Shown here: in pieces, positions 63,137-64,000 of the stretch | Numbering within the stretch: the first letter of the stretch is position 1 | How the letters are laid out: each line of letters opens with the position of its first letter | Assembly (NCBI GenBank): GCA_016197365.1 | Contig: JACPVS010000003.1 | Coordinates: 181,383 to 245,382 of the forward strand | Length of the DNA: 64,000 bases | Source of the DNA: Mycolicibacterium cosmeticum | GTDB taxonomy: Bacteria > Actinomycetota > Actinomycetes > Mycobacteriales > Mycobacteriaceae | Reading direction: 5' to 3' | Notes under the pieces: model-generated | Databases searched by the model: none | What the model saw: the letters and a program-made list of their open reading frames with translations, nothing else | Told to the model about the DNA's origin: nothing | Made by a program: the position numbers and the translations under genes

Positions 63137-64000
63137 ATGTCCAACACCATTTCCCACTGGGTCAACAACGAGATCTTCACCGGCAACAATGACAAGACCG
63201 CACCGGTGACCAACCCCGCCACCGGTGCCGTCACCGGTCAGGTGGCGCTGGCGTCGGCGGCCGATGCGCAGGCCGTCATCGACGCCGCCGCGGCCGCGTT
63301 CCCGGCATGGCGGGACACCTCGCTGGCCAAGCGCACGCAGGTGCTGTTCAACTTCCGCGAACTCTTGAACGCCCGCAAGGGTGAGCTGGCCGAGATCATC
63401 ACCAGCGAGCACGGCAAGGTCGTCTCCGATGCCCTCGGTGAGGTCAGCCGCGGCCAGGAGGTCGTCGAATTCGCCTGTGGCATCCCGCACCTGCTCAAGG
63501 GTGGATTCACCGAGAACGCCTCCACCAAGGTGGATGTGCATTCCATGCTGCAGCCCATCGGCCCGGTGGGCATCATCTCGCCGTTCAACTTCCCGGCCAT
63601 GGTGCCGATGTGGTTCTTCCCCGTGGCGATCGCCGCCGGCAACACCGTGGTGCTCAAGCCGTCGGAGAAAGACCCGACCGCGTCGCTGTGGCTGGCTGCT
63701 CTCTGGAAGGAAGCGGGTCTGCCCGACGGTGTCTTCAACGTGTTGCAGGGCGACAAGACCGCCGTGGATGCGTTGCTGACCAGCCCGGCCATCAAGGCGA
63801 TCTCGTTTGTCGGATCGACACCCATTGCGCAGTACGTGTATTCGACCGGTACCGCATCAGGTAAGCGCGTCCAGGCCCTCGGCGGAGCCAAAAACCACGC
63901 CGTCATCCTCCCCGACGCCGACCTCGACCTCGCCGCCGACGCCATGGTCAACGCCGGATTCGGCTCCGCAGGCGAACGCTGCATGGCCATCTCCGCCGCC
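63137..64000 (+). CDS. iolA: CoA-acylating methylmalonate/malonate-semialdehyde dehydrogenase IolA (5' part)
   Basis: The first 288 codons are present and the gene runs off the right edge. Start ATG 63137 follows a GTGAGAATCACC leader, 36 bp after iolD. The aldehyde dehydrogenase shows PIGPVGIISPFNFPAMVPMW (about 138-157), NTVVLKPSEKDP (about 168-179), SFVGSTPIAQYVY (about 218-230) and the catalytic Cys in GSAGERCMAIS at the edge (Cys about 284). The NFPAMVP and ERCMAIS motifs identify the MmsA/IolA group, which oxidises malonate semialdehyde to acetyl-CoA with CoA and NAD. It completes the inositol pathway. Confidence 0.92.
   Translation, partial: MSNTISHWVNNEIFTGNNDKTAPVTNPATGAVTGQVALASAADAQAVIDAAAAAFPAWRDTSLAKRTQVLFNFRELLNARKGELAEIITSEHGKVVSDALGEVSRGQEVVEFACGIPHLLKGGFTENASTKVDVHSMLQPIGPVGIISPFNFPAMVPMWFFPVAIAAGNTVVLKPSEKDPTASLWLAALWKEAGLPDGVFNVLQGDKTAVDALLTSPAIKAISFVGSTPIAQYVYSTGTASGKRVQALGGAKNHAVILPDADLDLAADAMVNAGFGSAGERCMAISAA

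Overview
The window is high-GC actinobacterial DNA. Gene content and order point to a member of the Mycobacteriaceae, most likely an environmental, rapidly growing Mycolicibacterium-type species. The main evidence is a collinear backbone matching the M. tuberculosis Rv2417c-Rv2455c region: degV, octT, gpgP, rsfS, nadD, VWA/MoxR pair, proA, rbsK, nadE, proB, obg, rpmA, rplU, rne, ndk, DUF4233, folC, valS, Rv2449c-like enoyl reductase, rpfE, mobA, korB, korA. All identifications come from reading translated sequence; no database search was run.

Layout. 0-2.4 kb: a minus-strand unit of XRE/MmyB-type regulator, drug-type MFS transporter and alpha/beta hydrolase (cut by the window edge). 2.9-7.4 kb: an exported Lys/Pro-tailed protein of unknown function, then a plus-strand operon of DapB-like dehydrogenase, KstD-like flavoprotein and SDR. 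7.4-14.3 kb: conserved minus-strand housekeeping genes, namely the five-gene nadD-rsfS-gpgP-octT-degV operon (NAD synthesis, ribosome silencing, methylglucose lipopolysaccharide assembly, fatty-acid binding) and proA-moxR-vwa. 14.4-17.4 kb: rbsK, an enoyl-CoA hydratase and a DUF2306 membrane protein. 17.4-24.2 kb: nadE, then an insertion between nadE and proB that carries a sirtuin, a P450/TetR pair with a perfect palindromic operator, and a two-gene UGM-like flavoprotein plus PIG-L deacetylase cassette. 24.4-36.1 kb: proB-obg, rpmA-rplU, rne (with a very long acidic C-terminus), ndk, DUF4233-folC-valS. 36.2-41.2 kb: DUF937 protein, trans-acting enoyl reductase homologue, S9 peptidase and two tandem resuscitation-promoting factors. 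41.2-42.3 kb: about 1 kb without a credible gene and visibly poorer in GC. 42.3-45.9 kb: mobA, korB, korA.

46-64 kb is a large myo-inositol (cyclitol) catabolic locus. One module has a LacI regulator, a PfkB kinase, a phytanoyl-CoA-dioxygenase-like protein, an IolG-like dehydrogenase, an IolE-like isomerase/dehydratase and a second Gfo/Idh/MocA enzyme. A second module has an ABC importer (binding lipoprotein, permease, ATPase), a GntR regulator, and iolC, a Cgl0158-type aldolase, iolB, iolD and iolA (cut by the window edge). An AraC regulator with an aldo/keto reductase sits between the two. Together these give uptake, oxidation, dehydration, ring opening, isomerisation, phosphorylation, aldol cleavage and CoA-dependent semialdehyde oxidation.

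Regulatory structure is readable in many places: 4-bp stop/start overlaps along operons, leaderless-type promoters, dyad operators in divergent intergenic regions, several hairpin terminators, and two long imperfect intergenic inverted repeats that look like dispersed genomic elements. I see no tRNA, rRNA, CRISPR array, insertion sequence or prophage.
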